A DNA stretch of 64,000 bases from Aphelenchoides besseyi (taxonomy: Eukaryota > Nematoda > Chromadorea > Rhabditida > Aphelenchoididae). Shown in pieces: positions 1 through 12,300 of the stretch (positions within the stretch are counted from its first letter, which is position 1; every line of letters begins with the position of its first letter). The notes beneath the pieces are model-generated. The model saw only the letters and a list, made by a program, of their open reading frames with translations. It made no database searches and was not told where the DNA came from. Where the stretch lies: NCBI GenBank assembly GCA_024699855.1, contig JAMPIQ010000002.1, positions 8,990,001 to 9,054,000 on the forward strand, given 5' to 3'. The position numbers and the translations under genes were made by a program.

Positions 1-2234
1 AATCCACTGGTATTCCGATAAGTTTGATTCTATTTTTGGAGTCATTGTTCATTCAAGTTCTTTACAACATCACAATCTCTGGCGGTTTGTGTGCGAAATC
101 TGGTCGGATACCATCATTCAAATTAGCTCATGTGAATTGAATGTGGAATTCTGACCCTTAATTACCATACCAATGGATCCTCAGATAACTTTTTTATACT
201 CGTTAGCTCATAGTCCACCAACCTATTCATGGTCATCATTTGCTGTCCACTTCCGTAGTCTTTTAATTCTCAACGCCCAACCATTACTTTCAGCGGTTTC
301 ATTCAATTGCCAGTCGACATTGAACTTTTTTATTCGTCCATTGCACTTCAGTTTCCGTCGACGTGGCTAATTGTTTGTGTGTCCGTAAAACCAAATTTGG
401 ACGCTTTGCAAAAGGTTTTTTCGAATTTGTTTGGTGGCTCGCGAATGACCAGCTCGCTGGTAAGTAAATGGGCAACGAGTGGGAAGGAGCGATGTCTACG
501 TGGAAATACGAAGTGCAATAACACGCAGGTGTGTTATACTCAACTGCGCTTCCATTTGCGGAGCTTTTGGTTGAAGTTCTCGTGAGTGGTGGGCGACATT
601 TTTGAGAAGTTACGAATTATTGTAACGACGGATCGAAAAACCGTTCGCTCATTTCGAACATGTCAAGACGATAATCGTTCTTTTTCTATCTTCCAACACG
701 CGCTCTTCGTTCTTACCTTGACCGTCAGTGAACCGGGAATTCGATTGATTGTCTGAGCGTGATTCTTTTTATGACACTCATCCAATGGGAATAGTCGTAA
801 CCTTTGCGGTCCAACGATCATGTAATTTAGGTTTCGGAAGTTCCGTTTCCGCTGACAGTTCGATTTCGAGGTGCAAAGTGGAGGCGCGAAGAAACAAACA
901 CTTCGCGACCCCTCTGTTTCGATTTCTCGCGGCTGCTTCCGATGGATCACTCGATGTTGTGATGCGGTTTACGCTGCGGAAGCGACGAAGTCGATCGCTT
1001 TCACAGATCTCCGTGTGATGTTTGCGGGTTTGGTAGTTGAGTTTTTTAATCGAGTTTTGCCTGATAGCGCTCGTCATTCAACCACGCTGAATATTGAAAC
1101 ACGTTTCGATGCTATTTCACGATCTGATTCTGCATAGTGGTTCACAACCAACGATACACGACTAATTCAATTAATGAACACGTGAATTAAACCGTTTAAG
1201 GAAACCGCAAAGTTACAAACGATACCAACTGCTTTGTTCACGACCATCGCGTAACACTAAACGACCAATCAAACGTTTGAGTTACGCATTTCACTTCAAC
1301 ATTTCGTACGCTGATTTCAATGCTCATACCGTGGTATTTTGCGATTTGATTTCCGTCGAATTGGGCGACACGATTAGTCGCGTCATTTGATCCGCTGCTA
1401 CGATGGCTATGCGTTTCCTTCAAAGTTGTTTGCGCAAGTTCTTCGGCTCTTCAAGACTCGCCTCGGTCTCCATTTGCAGTCGAAGATTATTTTTTTAGCC
1501 TCATTTAAGTTCGACAACAAACGTTTTGTCCATTTCCTTCAAACGCTGTAGAATCTGGTTAAAGTCGCGCTGAGTAGTTTGCGATGTTGTTCAGCTGAAA
1601 AGCAACTTTTATGTGCGAATTGTTCGTGGGTGCTCCTGTGTTGATAACACAAGGACATGAAGCTGGCTTGCAAAAACTGCTCTTACGATTTTAATTTTAC
1701 ATTGTGTCATAGGGTGATCTTTTCGCTAATCAGAGGTGTCAGATTGTTGATTTCAATCGATGCACTTTATTTTTTGGACGCAATCAATTGAAGTGGAACG
1801 TGGATCAGCGGTCGCCTCAGGCGGATCGAGTCGCGAAACCATCGCGCACAAGGTTTCGGAGCTGATGAAGCTCGCGGTTTGCGACCAATCCGCAACGCTC
1901 TTTAAGTGTCTCTTTCCGTCCGGTTTATTCGAAGAAACGCGCTGAAGGTGTTGGAGTTGTTCCGTCGACTCCACAAAAACTATTCCGCCGTCTCGGGTCT
2001 CCGACGATCGCTGAGAATGACAAGGCTGATGTTCGTTGAAGCTAAACGAGTGCTGAATCTCTACTTTTCGCCATTGAATCATCGCGGTTTTCGTTTATGT
2101 TTGTCGTTTGAGATTAAAATGCGGAAGATCCATTTATAAACTTCCTCTTCAGAATAAACGTATAGTTGCCGTCAGTCTGGCTCTTCGAATGTTTTGCTCA
2201 ACGGTCTCACATTGACGTCTATCATTCAACAAAA
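1..2234. other. Gene-free stretch upstream of the kinase gene
   Basis: I see no supported gene here. Several short open frames overlap on both strands, but none resembles a known family and none links to neighbours by plausible splice sites. If the kinase gene that follows has extracellular and membrane-spanning exons, they would be expected here or to the left of the window; I could not find them. Confidence 0.5.
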
Positions 2235-3522
2235 ATGTCTCGAGGCACGGTGTTTATGAATCCGTTGCACGATTTCCACAAACCACGTTTTCCACGTAGT
2301 GCTTCGTGTCATAGTCGATCACTTTCGCCGCAGTCCCGATTTCGGCATCGTCCATTTGACGCGTTGGAAGTGTCGTCGAATGCTGTTCAGATTCAAGAGA
2401 TCGTTGGAACCGGATATTTTGGTCACGTCTACAGAGGTCATTTACGTGAACCGGGATCTTCGTTGCAAAAATTGGTTGCAATAAAAACCTTGAAGAGTAA
2501 GTTGTCTCTGTCTGTGTGACTTTACGATCGATTTTAGGCGAACTGTTATACGAACGTGGAAATGTGGAGGATTTTCTGCGTGAAGGAGACACAATGCGTG
2601 GACTTGATCATCCGAACGTTCTTCGATTGCTCGGAATTTGTTACAACGATGGAATTCCCTCATTAATCACACCGTTCATGGCATACGGCGACTTAAGATC
2701 TTATGTTGGAGACCCTTATCGTGTGAGTTTTGTTTGCAGAAACTGTTTTGCATTTCTCGCAAATTGCAGACTGTTTGTGTGATTGAAGTGGTCGATTTTT
2801 CACAACAAATTAGTGCTGGAATGTCTTATCTTAATTCAAACGGCATTGTACATCGCGACTTAGCGGCTCGCAATTGCATGTATGTTTCGAGGATCTTTAG
2901 GATTTTCGTATAAGCTTTTAGGTTGAGCGAAAACTACGTAGTCAAAATTGCCGATTTCGGTTTGGCTGTCGATCTTTCAAGCGGACGTGATTTTGGTCGT
3001 CGCGAGCATAGAAGTGATTCTCCGGGAGCACCACTTCGATTGGCTCTGAAATGGTTGCCGGTGGAAGTGCTCAGAAATCGTCGTTGTGTGCACATGAGCC
3101 TTGATGTGGTTAGTATAACGATCCAGTGAAAAAAAACTGTCAATTTCAGTGGTCATTTGGAGTTGTGATTTGGGAGCTTCTTGCTCGTGCCACGCCTTAC
3201 GAAGATCTTTCAAACGCTGATTTGGAGTGGTTTTTGAACAATGGAAACAGATTATCACGTCCGCTAAATTGTCCCACTGTTCTGTACGACATGATGCTTT
3301 CATGTTGGTCTCCGAGTCCCGTTGCTCGTCCACGTTTTCCAACTCTTGCCAAACAGTTGAGTGCAATATTGAATGTGAGTTGCTCTTGTCCGCCCACTAA
3401 CCCCTTTCAATTTTTTGAACTTTTAGCGCGAAATCGAACATTCGCGTCGTCATGGTCGATCGAGTGTTTTCTTTAACAACCTACCGTTTGGTAACGTCAA
3501 TACATCAATTCGATACAGTTGA
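2235..3522 (+). CDS. MET/AXL-like protein tyrosine kinase (kinase domain only)
   Basis: This gene encodes a protein tyrosine kinase catalytic domain in six exons: about 2235-2496, 2538-2722, 2770-2879, 2922-3108, 3150-3374 and 3427-3522. Visible motifs, in order, are the glycine loop GTGYFGHV, the lysine strand VAIKTLK, the tyrosine-kinase catalytic loop HRDLAARN, DFG, the WSFGVVIWELL segment and a final RPRFPTL. The phrases HPNVLRLLGICY and GDLRSYV are typical of the MET and AXL/TYRO3 receptor groups. The start chosen is the first in-frame ATG, which gives about 58 residues before the glycine loop. No signal peptide, ectodomain or membrane segment is visible, so this is either a non-receptor derivative or the 3' part of a longer gene. 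Between DFG and the LPVE that replaces APE there is no tyrosine, so activation by loop autophosphorylation as in MET looks impossible. The kinase call is firm; the subfamily is inferred. Confidence 0.85.
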
Positions 3523-3767
3523 TTGACCACAAATTGCTCCATAAATCTTCTGTCATCAGTCGTGTATCACTCGTCTTTCAATTTGCCCATCTAAGCGGGA
3601 TGTTGTGCCAATCAGAATTTCCAATGCACGACGCAATTGTAAATGAAGTCGGATATTAAATACACAAATTTTATTTAAAGAATCGTCGAAACTGCAGAGA
3701 AATGGTATGAGATTACGAATCGTGAGAGACTAATTATAATCTTAACAGACTTTGAAATGTGAACATT

Positions 3768-5531
3768 TTAAATACAACCACAACTAGTGACTATCATTCG
3801 TGGATAGTTTTTCAACATCACATCGCCATTTTCGTCGTAGAAAAGCAAAGTCGCAGAATCGAGTCGTTGAGGAGCACAGCAAGCAGGAGGCAACTCGGCT
3901 TGCAAACCCAATTGATGAGCGATTGATTGGAGTTGTGCGTGATTAGATGGATTTTGTTCCTAAACAATGTTATCAAATGATATTTCCAAGAATTTCGATT
4001 ACTTGGCCAAGTGGGAAAATACAACTTCCTGAGCAGTATTGAACTTCCAATTTCTTTGGTGCAATTATGATATCGCCCCATCCAATGTCGTCAAAATGCA
4101 CAACAAAATTACGTTTTGAACACCAAACAAGTTTTGATTAGTCACGTTCTGTCTCATACACCAACCTGTTCATCAGTGCGACGATTTTCACCGCCCAGAA
4201 GATAGACGGTCAAATCATCTCGTGCGGTTCGGAAGCGGCCTGTCGATTGTGTTGATTTTGGCTCGTCATTCGTTTCTGTTCCAAAACCGAGCATTGGATC
4301 ATTCGGATCATAACGAGGACGACGGGGTTTCTTCTTAACAAAAAGCACTTAATTCTCAGTCTTTTAACTCACCGGTTGTCTTTCTTGTAAAATTCGTGGT
4401 CCAAACCGACGAAAATCTTCAATGTGTTCGTCAATCGAATCCACACGACCATTAGAGTTATCCGTGGGTAGAGAACGCACTTGTTCGTCTACGGGAGTGT
4501 AGTGGTAATACGAGTCGATCGATCGTTTACGCCGAAATTCAACTTCCTCTCCTTCTTGTTGAGTCGATTCACTGACATCATTTGATTTGGTGAAAATGAG
4601 TAGAAATGGAGCGTGAATTCGACGACTCTTAGCTGATGGTATCAAAGTGGATCGTCGAAAGAACTATACACTTTTGTTTAATTCACTTAATCAGGTCTCT
4701 TACTTCGACGTCTAACCACTTGTCATTTTGACTGATTGCTTGCAAAACAATTTGTGTTGCATTGAAATTGATCCATGACGCACTTTCAGTTGACGGAGCA
4801 GATGTTAAATAGATTCCTTGAGATGTACACGACTCGCAATGTGCCCTTGCGTAGTACGGAGATCCGACGACAGAACGATGAGACCGTCGATGAAAATAGA
4901 CTTCAGCACGAATCAGCTGAACCACGAGCATTTAATATCTTATATGTTCGACTTACGGTATCACCCGATTGTAGCGGATGAATTCGAAAACGCAAAGGTC
5001 CAGTGTCTTGACTTTCTAAAATGTCAACAATCAGTGACCAGTTTTCGTATTTGACTTCAACTAAATCCAGAATTACACGCCGCATTTGTTTAAGCTGCGC
5101 AAACTACCGTATACAAATACGCTATTTGATTTAAGCTGCACATCGAACAAGAGGATTAGCAAAGAAACAGATCGATGCTGTAAATCCTGTAAACTTACTA
5201 GGTTCTTCGGCCATCGAACTGCGTACGGTAACTCCATCGTAGAGTTGAGAGCCGTGAGTTCCTTTCAAGTAAAGTCGATGCAAATATTTTGCAGCTGCAT
5301 TGGCTGATCGTGATCCTGCTGAAGTGAATTGACCTAAATATCGTATTACTATAAGCATTTCTGGTGTAACTTACGAGAACTCTTATCGTGCAAATCAAAC
5401 GTTTTCTTCAAATATCGTTCATAAGCTTCGACTTGAACCGAAGTCAATTTTTGCGGTCGATCGGATGCGTCGACAATCGTTCGGATGACACCAAATGTCA
5501 CCAAAGAAATAAACACAAAACCGCGTATCAT
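3768..5531 (-). CDS. TGF-beta superfamily (BMP/GDF-like) ligand precursor
   Basis: This is a secreted growth-factor precursor. The N-terminus (MIRGFVFISLVTFGV) is a signal peptide. A prodomain follows with family-typical stretches such as WINFNATQIVLQAI and APFLLIFT. A basic furin-type site (RRKRS) lies in the exon at about 4364-4661. The C-terminal cystine-knot domain shows all seven cysteines: CSKRNF, YCSGSC, PACCAPQ and the terminal CGCI. Family landmarks are FDDIGWGDIIIAPK before YCSGSC, and LLFYDENGDVMLKNYP before the CGC end. Such ligands signal through type I/II serine/threonine receptor kinases and SMADs; in nematodes they control body size, dauer entry or axon guidance. I cannot assign it to a particular C. 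elegans ligand. Introns are short except one of about 140 bp. One junction is odd: the intron before the first knot cysteine (4123-4165) has a normal donor but ends in GG rather than AG. Confidence 0.88.
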
Positions 5532-7846
5532 GATTCACATCGGCAGGTCAATACGCTTTCCGAAATACCAACCTAAAGGTTAACAGTATGAGAACTACGA
5601 GGATCCCGGAAACGACGCGTCAGCGAATTCGAAAGAAACGTTGAATTCCGTTCGATGATTCTTAAGCGGCATCTGGGCTTCGGAAAGCATATTTGAGTGC
5701 GCGACAATCAAAAAGCAATTTTGGCCAAAAACTAATCGTCGGCATTCTTATGGTGAAGTTAAAAGGTCACTCAAATGCTTCGGATTGCGACCACAGAACG
5801 TCAATGGAAATTCGAGATCTGATTGTTTGCACAAATCGAAGTGGAAGACGATTGGCACACCAAACGGTCCCCAAACGTATGGCGCGCAAACTCCGCAAAA
5901 TCATGAGTCCAGAAAACGGCGCACAAGGTCGGTTTGCGTGTATTGACGCAACGCGACCTTGGACCCAATTGGTTTTGTCCTTGCTACCTGATTATAACAA
6001 AATAACTTACACCACAGTTGTTTTTCCGTGATGCAAAAACTTTCGTTTTTCGCGTCCGATGGAAGCCAATTTGAGCACACGAAGAGCGGTAAAGGATGAG
6101 GCACAAAAGCGAGTCGTTGATCGTTAACACCGAAACGCAGCAAACGAAATGCGCGATCATGAAACTCGACGGGCCGCTTATCAATCGCGGTTGTCGGAAT
6201 CGAAATGGCAATCAGCAAACATGCCATTGAGTGTAGTGGTTTGAGTCGAGATCTCTGGACATGTCGGAAATGAGTGTTGGACGGATGATTCGACATTGTG
6301 GCGGCACAAGTCGTGTCAAATTAAGAGGCGCGTGTCTGAGAATTCAACTGCCCGCAACGGTAGGAAAGTTCAACGAATTTGTTGCTGCCGATCAATGGGA
6401 CCAACGGCAGCACTTCGAGCAATCGGCACGCTTTTTGATCGACGAGATGAAAGTGCTGATCGATGAGGAAAATGGGCAATAAACGAGCGATGCAAGACGG
6501 CCCGGAGATTAATGGCCGTGTCGCTCTTAAAATAACATTTGGATTAGCAAGCTCGCCGATTGTAAACGCAACTCATTGCCGCGGGCCACCAAACGCGAGA
6601 CCAATTGCCGTTTGTCGTTATCCTGAAACAGAAGGAAACGTGACCACACTGAACATTCTCAAAAAATAACAAATCCACTTGTAGTCAAACCAACTCGCGC
6701 ATTCTTGTTATTACAACACTCGATGTCAAAGATCCCCGTCTACTTATTACCTTGTTTTTGTTCTTACTTGGCCAACTGTATGAGAACAGATAGAATGCAG
6801 GTCAAATCTCGGCAGCCAATTACGATCTTTGCCAACCCAACGGTTTTCGTTGTGGTCAATGCAATTTCGCTACGGTCAATTTGCGTCGTCGTCACGGTTT
6901 CCAATCCAACTCGTTTTATTGTCTCCACCATATTGACTATCGATAACAAAAGAATAAACAATTGAGCGTAAACAAATGAAATTGCTACTTATTTCCGCTC
7001 CTTATGATCATTCAAATCTGCCGACAATTCATCGTTGAATCTACTTTTCGCAACGGGATTTCAAATCTGGAAGCTTTGTTTTGCACGAACAGCATCCAGA
7101 GATCATTCAGTTATTTAAAGCGCTTCGTACAATAAGATCACTTTCAACCATGGAATAGGATCCGGTCAAACAATATCTTGAAGAATGACTTTCGAAAGCC
7201 AAAAAAGATCATTTTTGAGATGTTTCTTAGAGTTAGATCATCTTTATTTGAGAGACAACTTCTGTGATCTTGTTCGGCAACTATGAAATACGCCGTAGAG
7301 CTTAGATACATGTTAGTGTTTGAAATATGGCCATTTTCTTTTATGTTGTACTTTGAATTAGGAATATTTAAGTTGTTATTGCAAACATTAATTGCTGTTT
7401 AACATATTTCAGTTCAATAACTGTAAACCCTCGCAATCATAACAAAATCCATTTAGTGGATTGCTCAGATTCGTAACCGGCTGCCTTGTGAGTTTACGGT
7501 AATAAAACACTTTTTGAGTTTCAATTTATAGTTAAATGGTAACTGATAACTTAAAACAAGCTTTTTACCTTAAAAAACAGCTTGTCAAGAATCATTAAGC
7601 TTTGGGATCAGGTGATCACCGTAGTACTCTGAGATTCGTGCAAAAACAACTAAACTTTTTCGAGAAATGTTCGGCTCTCAAGATCACAAGCAGACTGCTT
7701 TTTGTCTCATCTCCTTTCTCTCGGATGACTGGGACAACCACAGACGCTGCAGAACGCCGATATTTTTAAACCTTCACATGACTTTTCCTCTATTTTTAAG
7801 TTCGTTGTTCTCTGATTATTAGCAGACATTGAATTTCTTATTCGAC
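5532..7846. other. Intergenic stretch, upstream of the TGF-beta ligand and the next gene
   Basis: Between the two divergent genes I see no supported gene. The part at about 5600-6660 is somewhat richer in GC than its surroundings and holds overlapping open frames on both strands (for example 6261-6482 + and 5901-6296 -). None resembles a known protein. The remainder to 7846 is AT-rich and featureless to my eye. A short frame after ATTAGCAG at about 7824 leads into the next gene, so a trans-splice or leader acceptor is possible there. Confidence 0.4.
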
Positions 7847-9221
7847 ATGGTCGATAGCGATTCAATGGATAACTTGTCTTTAAGCGGTATTGCGCTTCGA
7901 AAACTAACCATTCACCTTTACAAATGTACGATGAGATGGAGAACGCAGAGAGATATTGTGAAAGATCTCCAGCCGTTAGTCCGCAATCTAAAGACTCCGT
8001 TGCTTCTTAAAAAGCAAATTCACGCGGCACTTCATGAAATAACTTGTGAAGTTAAACGTTGGGGTATTGTTGCTCACTGCTACAACTTTAAAGGTCATTT
8101 TTAGATGAGAAACATGCAAAAATGTTTGTCGAAGAAGACATCGTACGTCCGAATCGTTTGCGTTCTAAACGGTCATCTCGATCCAATCATCTCCTTATTT
8201 TTCACGATGCTTTGGTTTGGAATTCCACAAGGTAAAAGACAACAAGAAAGAAAGTGAACTTAAGGATTAAGTTTAACTATCGACGACTATCAGACAGCCG
8301 AACGATTGATCTATGAGACATGTCACAATTGGCCACAAATGAGATTTCAATTTGCATGTTGCTATGCCATGATCGACCTTTTGCAAAACTCGAACGTGTT
8401 CGATCACATTAGACGACGTGTTTTCAAGTAGGTTCAGAACGGCGCGTTCAATTTATTTTGTGATTTACAGAAAAACTTTGAGTTCGCATTGTGTCTACGA
8501 TCTTTGGTTGCGGATTCTTAAGGCTCCGAAACGGTGTTCATTTTTTGATGAAAACAGTTTGTTGGCTGATCAACGATGCGTTCAAACCATTCGCTTTGCT
8601 TTTTGCAACGGATATTACGAGCTCGGCAAACATTTTTGGAACCAATTGAGTGCAATGCAACAAGAATCTGTAGGGTTTCTGTGTTGGAAAAGTGTGTGTC
8701 ACCGCTCGAACTCGGCACCAATCATCAAGTTTTTGTGTCACAAGTTGTGTCAACTGAATTCCAGTGGTCTAACAAGATTGACTTGGGATTCATTCTACTT
8801 CAAAGTCTGTGAATTGTTGGAGGTAAGATAAGTAGAACGCTTCGAAATAAATTTGTTATCTTCAGAAAGATTACAACGACAGTCCGGCTGAATACATGGA
8901 AAACTTAAAGAAACTTGGGGTCTTACTAAATAACTGGTGTCCGAAGCTGCGAAATTCGTTGCTCGTTCGTAATGAATTCAAGTGATTGGTTGATTTTAAA
9001 CGCTTTCGAAAACTTCTTATTATAGAGCAATCATCAACGCTTTTTACTATACAAATGAAGAGACGTTTTGTTTTTTATTGGATCATGTCGATGAGAAGTT
9101 TCTTCCTGATGCTCGCAAATTGATAGAAAACATCTACGCCAAGAAACGAACCATCGAACATCGTAAACTCAAAGACGCTCTTCTGCGTCGACAGCTAACT
9201 TCTCACCAACATTCGACATAA
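7847..9221 (+). CDS. Unrecognised, probably all-helical protein
   Basis: I do not recognise this gene. It begins MVDSDSMDNLSLSG and assembles from six exons into a protein of roughly 380 residues, ending LTSHQHST. Frame is kept across introns of about 40-50 bp (near 8060-8101, 8230-8277, 8427-8470, 8822-8867 and 8981-9027), each with canonical ends, which is good evidence that it is a real gene. The protein has no signal peptide or membrane segment. It is rich in leucine, basic residues and aromatics, with helical segments reminiscent of HEAT/ARM-type scaffolds. A distant likeness to Integrator subunit 7 (the segment around ELGKHFWNQL) crossed my mind, but I cannot support it. It is tail to tail with the aminotransferase gene, with only 56 bp between stop codons. 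Confidence 0.65.
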
Positions 9222-9277
9222 TTTCATTTAAACTATTTACGTTTTCTCATAAGTAATTTAATCAGAATCAGTTTATT

Positions 9278-10883
9278 TTAACCGATAAATGCGGATCGTG
9301 TAGAAACTCCATTTTCAGTACTCAATTTCGTCAGGCATCGACAAAACTCACTAATTGCTATTTCCAAATGCTGTGCATTTAGATATGGAATACAAATTCG
9401 AATGCCATTTGCAATGTAATAATCGGGGTCGTCATTGTTGTTTCCAGTCCAGGCTCTTAAAGTGAAATCATTAACGTTCATTCTTCGTTTTACTTACTGC
9501 TTTCCATCGTTCACTGCAATCCCATATCCTTCTTTCAGGATCAGACACGCCTTAGTGGAGTCGATTTCGAGCGGAAGAAGAACGTAAATAAAGTAGCCGC
9601 CTTTAGGTCGATGGAAAATTCGGCACGAAGGTGGAAGTTCCTTCTCCAAAACATCGATTGCAATTTGCATTTTTTTCTGAAAATATTCGACTGAAAATAA
9701 ACTGCCGATTGTATCACCTTTGCATCGACGCGATTTAACTCTACGTGAGCATGTGCAGCTTCTGAACTCAAGATATTGCTTATCACAGCTCCATTAAAGC
9801 AGTTCATTGATCCTCCAGAACACGTTATTGGACTAATCGAACTTCTTAATTCTCTGTTATTAATCGCGTACCTTGTTTCGAAACAACGTCTACGAACAGT
9901 GGCATTCGCTTCAACCCAACCTAATCTGATACTCGGCATGAAGATCTTCGAAAACGTGCCCGAAGAAACAACATGACCTTTTCCATAATCAGGATCTTGT
10001 GGATCATCAAAAAGAAAAAGCCTCTTGTGAATGATGTCATCGAAATAATGAAAGTTGTAAACGTCTTCGCAGATCACCAGTACGTTGAACTTACGAGCCA
10101 ATTGAACTACTCGTTTTGATTTCTCTGATAAATTTACCAAATTGTTCTAGCAAACATGTAAGTACAACTAACCAGCACTAAGAACTATTCCAAATGGATT
10201 GTGATATTGCGGCATCAAATAAAGAACAGCAGAATAGTTTTCGTCTGATGGATTCGCGTCTTTCAAATCACGACTCCATACATTCTCCAAATCTTCCACA
10301 TCGATCCCGTCTTTTTCAATCCGAACTGAAAATAGCCGTTTTGTCATTTGAGATCTTTAGCAAAAAACGGACTCGGCTTGTAATCATAATGCCATGCTCT
10401 GAATATGGCCATCGTTCGAAAATACGTCATTTTTTCGACATAAATGGTTGTTCGTTTGGGGAACAACTGATCCAACATGAAGATGAGCGCCATTGTACAA
10501 CCGTTTGTTTGGACCAAATTGTCTCTGAATACATGGACAATACAATATTAAACGACTCAACTCACCGGTTTACAGGTGAGTTGTACTCTCGACTTAAGAA
10601 AGCAGCCAACGAATCCCTGAACTCGGTATTTCCCACTAAGTTTTCGTATAATGTTAATCGATAGAATTCGTTTGGCTATACCTGGGAAGCCGTATTGAAG
10701 TACTCCACCCAAACAATCATCGGACTCAATTTCTTTTTCGACTTGTTTTTGCGTAGCTTCGGCGAACAATATTGCAAACTTATGCAACATCTCTTTGGGT
10801 GGCGTGCCAACGTGCAGTTTGTGTGGTAGTCGTCCAAATAGATCGTAAATACATTCAGTTTTCTTATTCAACGGAGCTGCCAT
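9278..10883 (-). CDS. PLP-dependent class I/II aminotransferase (AADAT/MocR-like branch)
   Basis: This is a fold-type-I pyridoxal-phosphate aminotransferase. The N-terminal part has the family-typical LQYGFPGIAKR. The central PQYHNPFG corresponds to the usual P-x-x-x-NP(T/F)G substrate/PLP loop. ICEDVYNFHYF carries the aspartate and tyrosine that contact PLP, and SGTFSKIFMPSIRLGW contains the lysine expected to form the Schiff base. The C-terminal PKGGYFIYVLLP matches the small-domain strand. The sequence around the lysine is closer to the 2-aminoadipate/kynurenine transaminase and MocR-like group than to aspartate aminotransferases. The substrate cannot be told from sequence; an amino donor with 2-oxoglutarate as acceptor is usual. 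No targeting signal is obvious. Most exon joins are clear; the junction near 10,350 is less certain because its donor is non-ideal. Confidence 0.8.
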
Positions 10884-11327
10884 TTCAACGTGACAAAATG
10901 AAACAGAGGAACGTGCAATGAAACTCAGCTTTTAACATGCAAAGACGAAGGTAATAAATTGGTTGCCAGTGAACTTATCTTTTTGATTGTTGGTCTTCCT
11001 CACTACGTTTCTTTTCGCTGATAGTAGTTGGTTGCGTCATTATGATTGAATGCTTAAATTGATATTTGCGAATAATTTTGAAGTTTCTCTGTGACTTTTG
11101 AAATCAATGTCGAGTTCGTGACTTTTCGAAGTACCAATCTAACCATTAAAATAAGTCTTGTTTTCGAATAGATGTGCGCGACTTATCAACTCGTGGTTAA
11201 CGTTGTTTGATCAAAGGTTGTTCCAAAAGACGAGCATGATAAGAAATCATTTTACTATCAGTGGTATGAACAACTTAATGGAAGTTTTTACAAAAACAAA
11301 ACAACGATTTAAAGCAAACATTTTCAT
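10884..11327. other. Short intergenic stretch
   Basis: This interval, between the start of the aminotransferase and the 3' end of the broken pepsin-like gene, shows no coding region or recognisable element. It is AT-rich with scattered short frames and presumably holds the aminotransferase promoter. Confidence 0.4.
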
Positions 11328-12300
11328 TCAACTCGTCGATTTTGGTTCCATTAAATCGAGTCTTTGATTCCCGTAATCGTAATCATTACAATAGGCTCGT
11401 ATAAACGGATCTAAGATGCAAAGGTTTTGTAATATGTTGAGTCGTTCGAAACTAATCGCCAAGAATCCACAACGATTCATTGCCACCGTCATCGATCGTA
11501 ACTCAGCAGTCCGTAGAGCCTTCAGATTTTTGAATAAGCAGATGTTTCTCCGTCAGTCTGAACTGTTCGCCGTTAATCATCAGACCGAGAGTAAGTTTTC
11601 GGTTACAGTCTAAAGAAAGCGAAGACGACGATCTTTGAGGTTTCAGTTGTGCAATTTGTGCGTAAATTGGTTGGAAAACGGTTGAAGGTATAAACAAAAA
11701 ATAAGTCCCAGAATCTGAACTTCCATCTGACCCATTAAATGGAATTACAACACCATTGAAGCTCAAACTCGTGAGATAAAATTGCCAATTGGTAGCAGAA
11801 GTGAGTGAAATCTAAAATAAGTTATCTTGTTCGAATAAAAATTTAAACGTTCAGAATAACAAAATCTTCAATTAGGACAACATTGCAAATCGTGCACATG
11901 TACTGCAATGAAGCAGCAGATCGAATGAGTACTTTCGGTTTTCGGTCACGATTACGATGACTTGATGTCTTGCATTTCGTACAACTTGCTCCGGCTCCAG
12001 ATGTTTCCAAATGTACGCGTTTGAATTGATGTCTTTGTTTTCGAAACCCGTATGTCAGATGCGAATAGATGTTTGTTTTACAGTCTCACTTGTTGACAAA
12101 TTGGGTTTTTGGACTGCGATTAATGAGAACAAAAAGTTTGGGGTGACAATACAAATATCCATTACCATTGGAATCATTCCACGGTTATCCGTTGTTTTGA
12201 TAGAATTGATAAAGTGCATTGACAAGAATAACGAAAACTGATCAAATTCACGCACAATATCACATACGTTCCGTTTTTCAATTGCACCGGAAGAGATAGG
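11328..12300 (-). pseudogene. Pepsin-like aspartic protease, apparently disrupted
   Basis: Exons on the minus strand spell the C-terminal lobe of a pepsin-fold protein: a WQFYLTSLSFNG strand, the second active-site motif SSDSGTYFLFIP, the cysteine-linked segment DCNRKLTLGLMINGEQF, then STDC, WILGD and PFIRAYCNDYDYGNQRL. Two defects break it. A TGA at 11503-11505 interrupts the frame just after STDC. The intron between WILGD and PFIRAY would have to start with AT instead of GT. The N-lobe is poorly conserved (a PMVMDIC...TPNF segment near 12,130 may be the first active-site strand without its DTG), and the 5' end is a guess. Unlike the array at 56-61 kb, this copy keeps the second catalytic motif (DSGT). 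It could still be a real gene if the assembly has base errors here. Confidence 0.5.

Noticed and set aside
5690..6665. Overlapping open frames on both strands (5693-6031 +, 5901-6296 -, 6261-6482 +)
   Set aside because: No family likeness, no consistent splice sites and conflicting strands; probably chance frames in a less AT-rich intergenic segment.
10194..10664. Long plus-strand frame across the aminotransferase
   Set aside because: It is the antisense shadow of exons encoding the conserved PQYHNPFG region.
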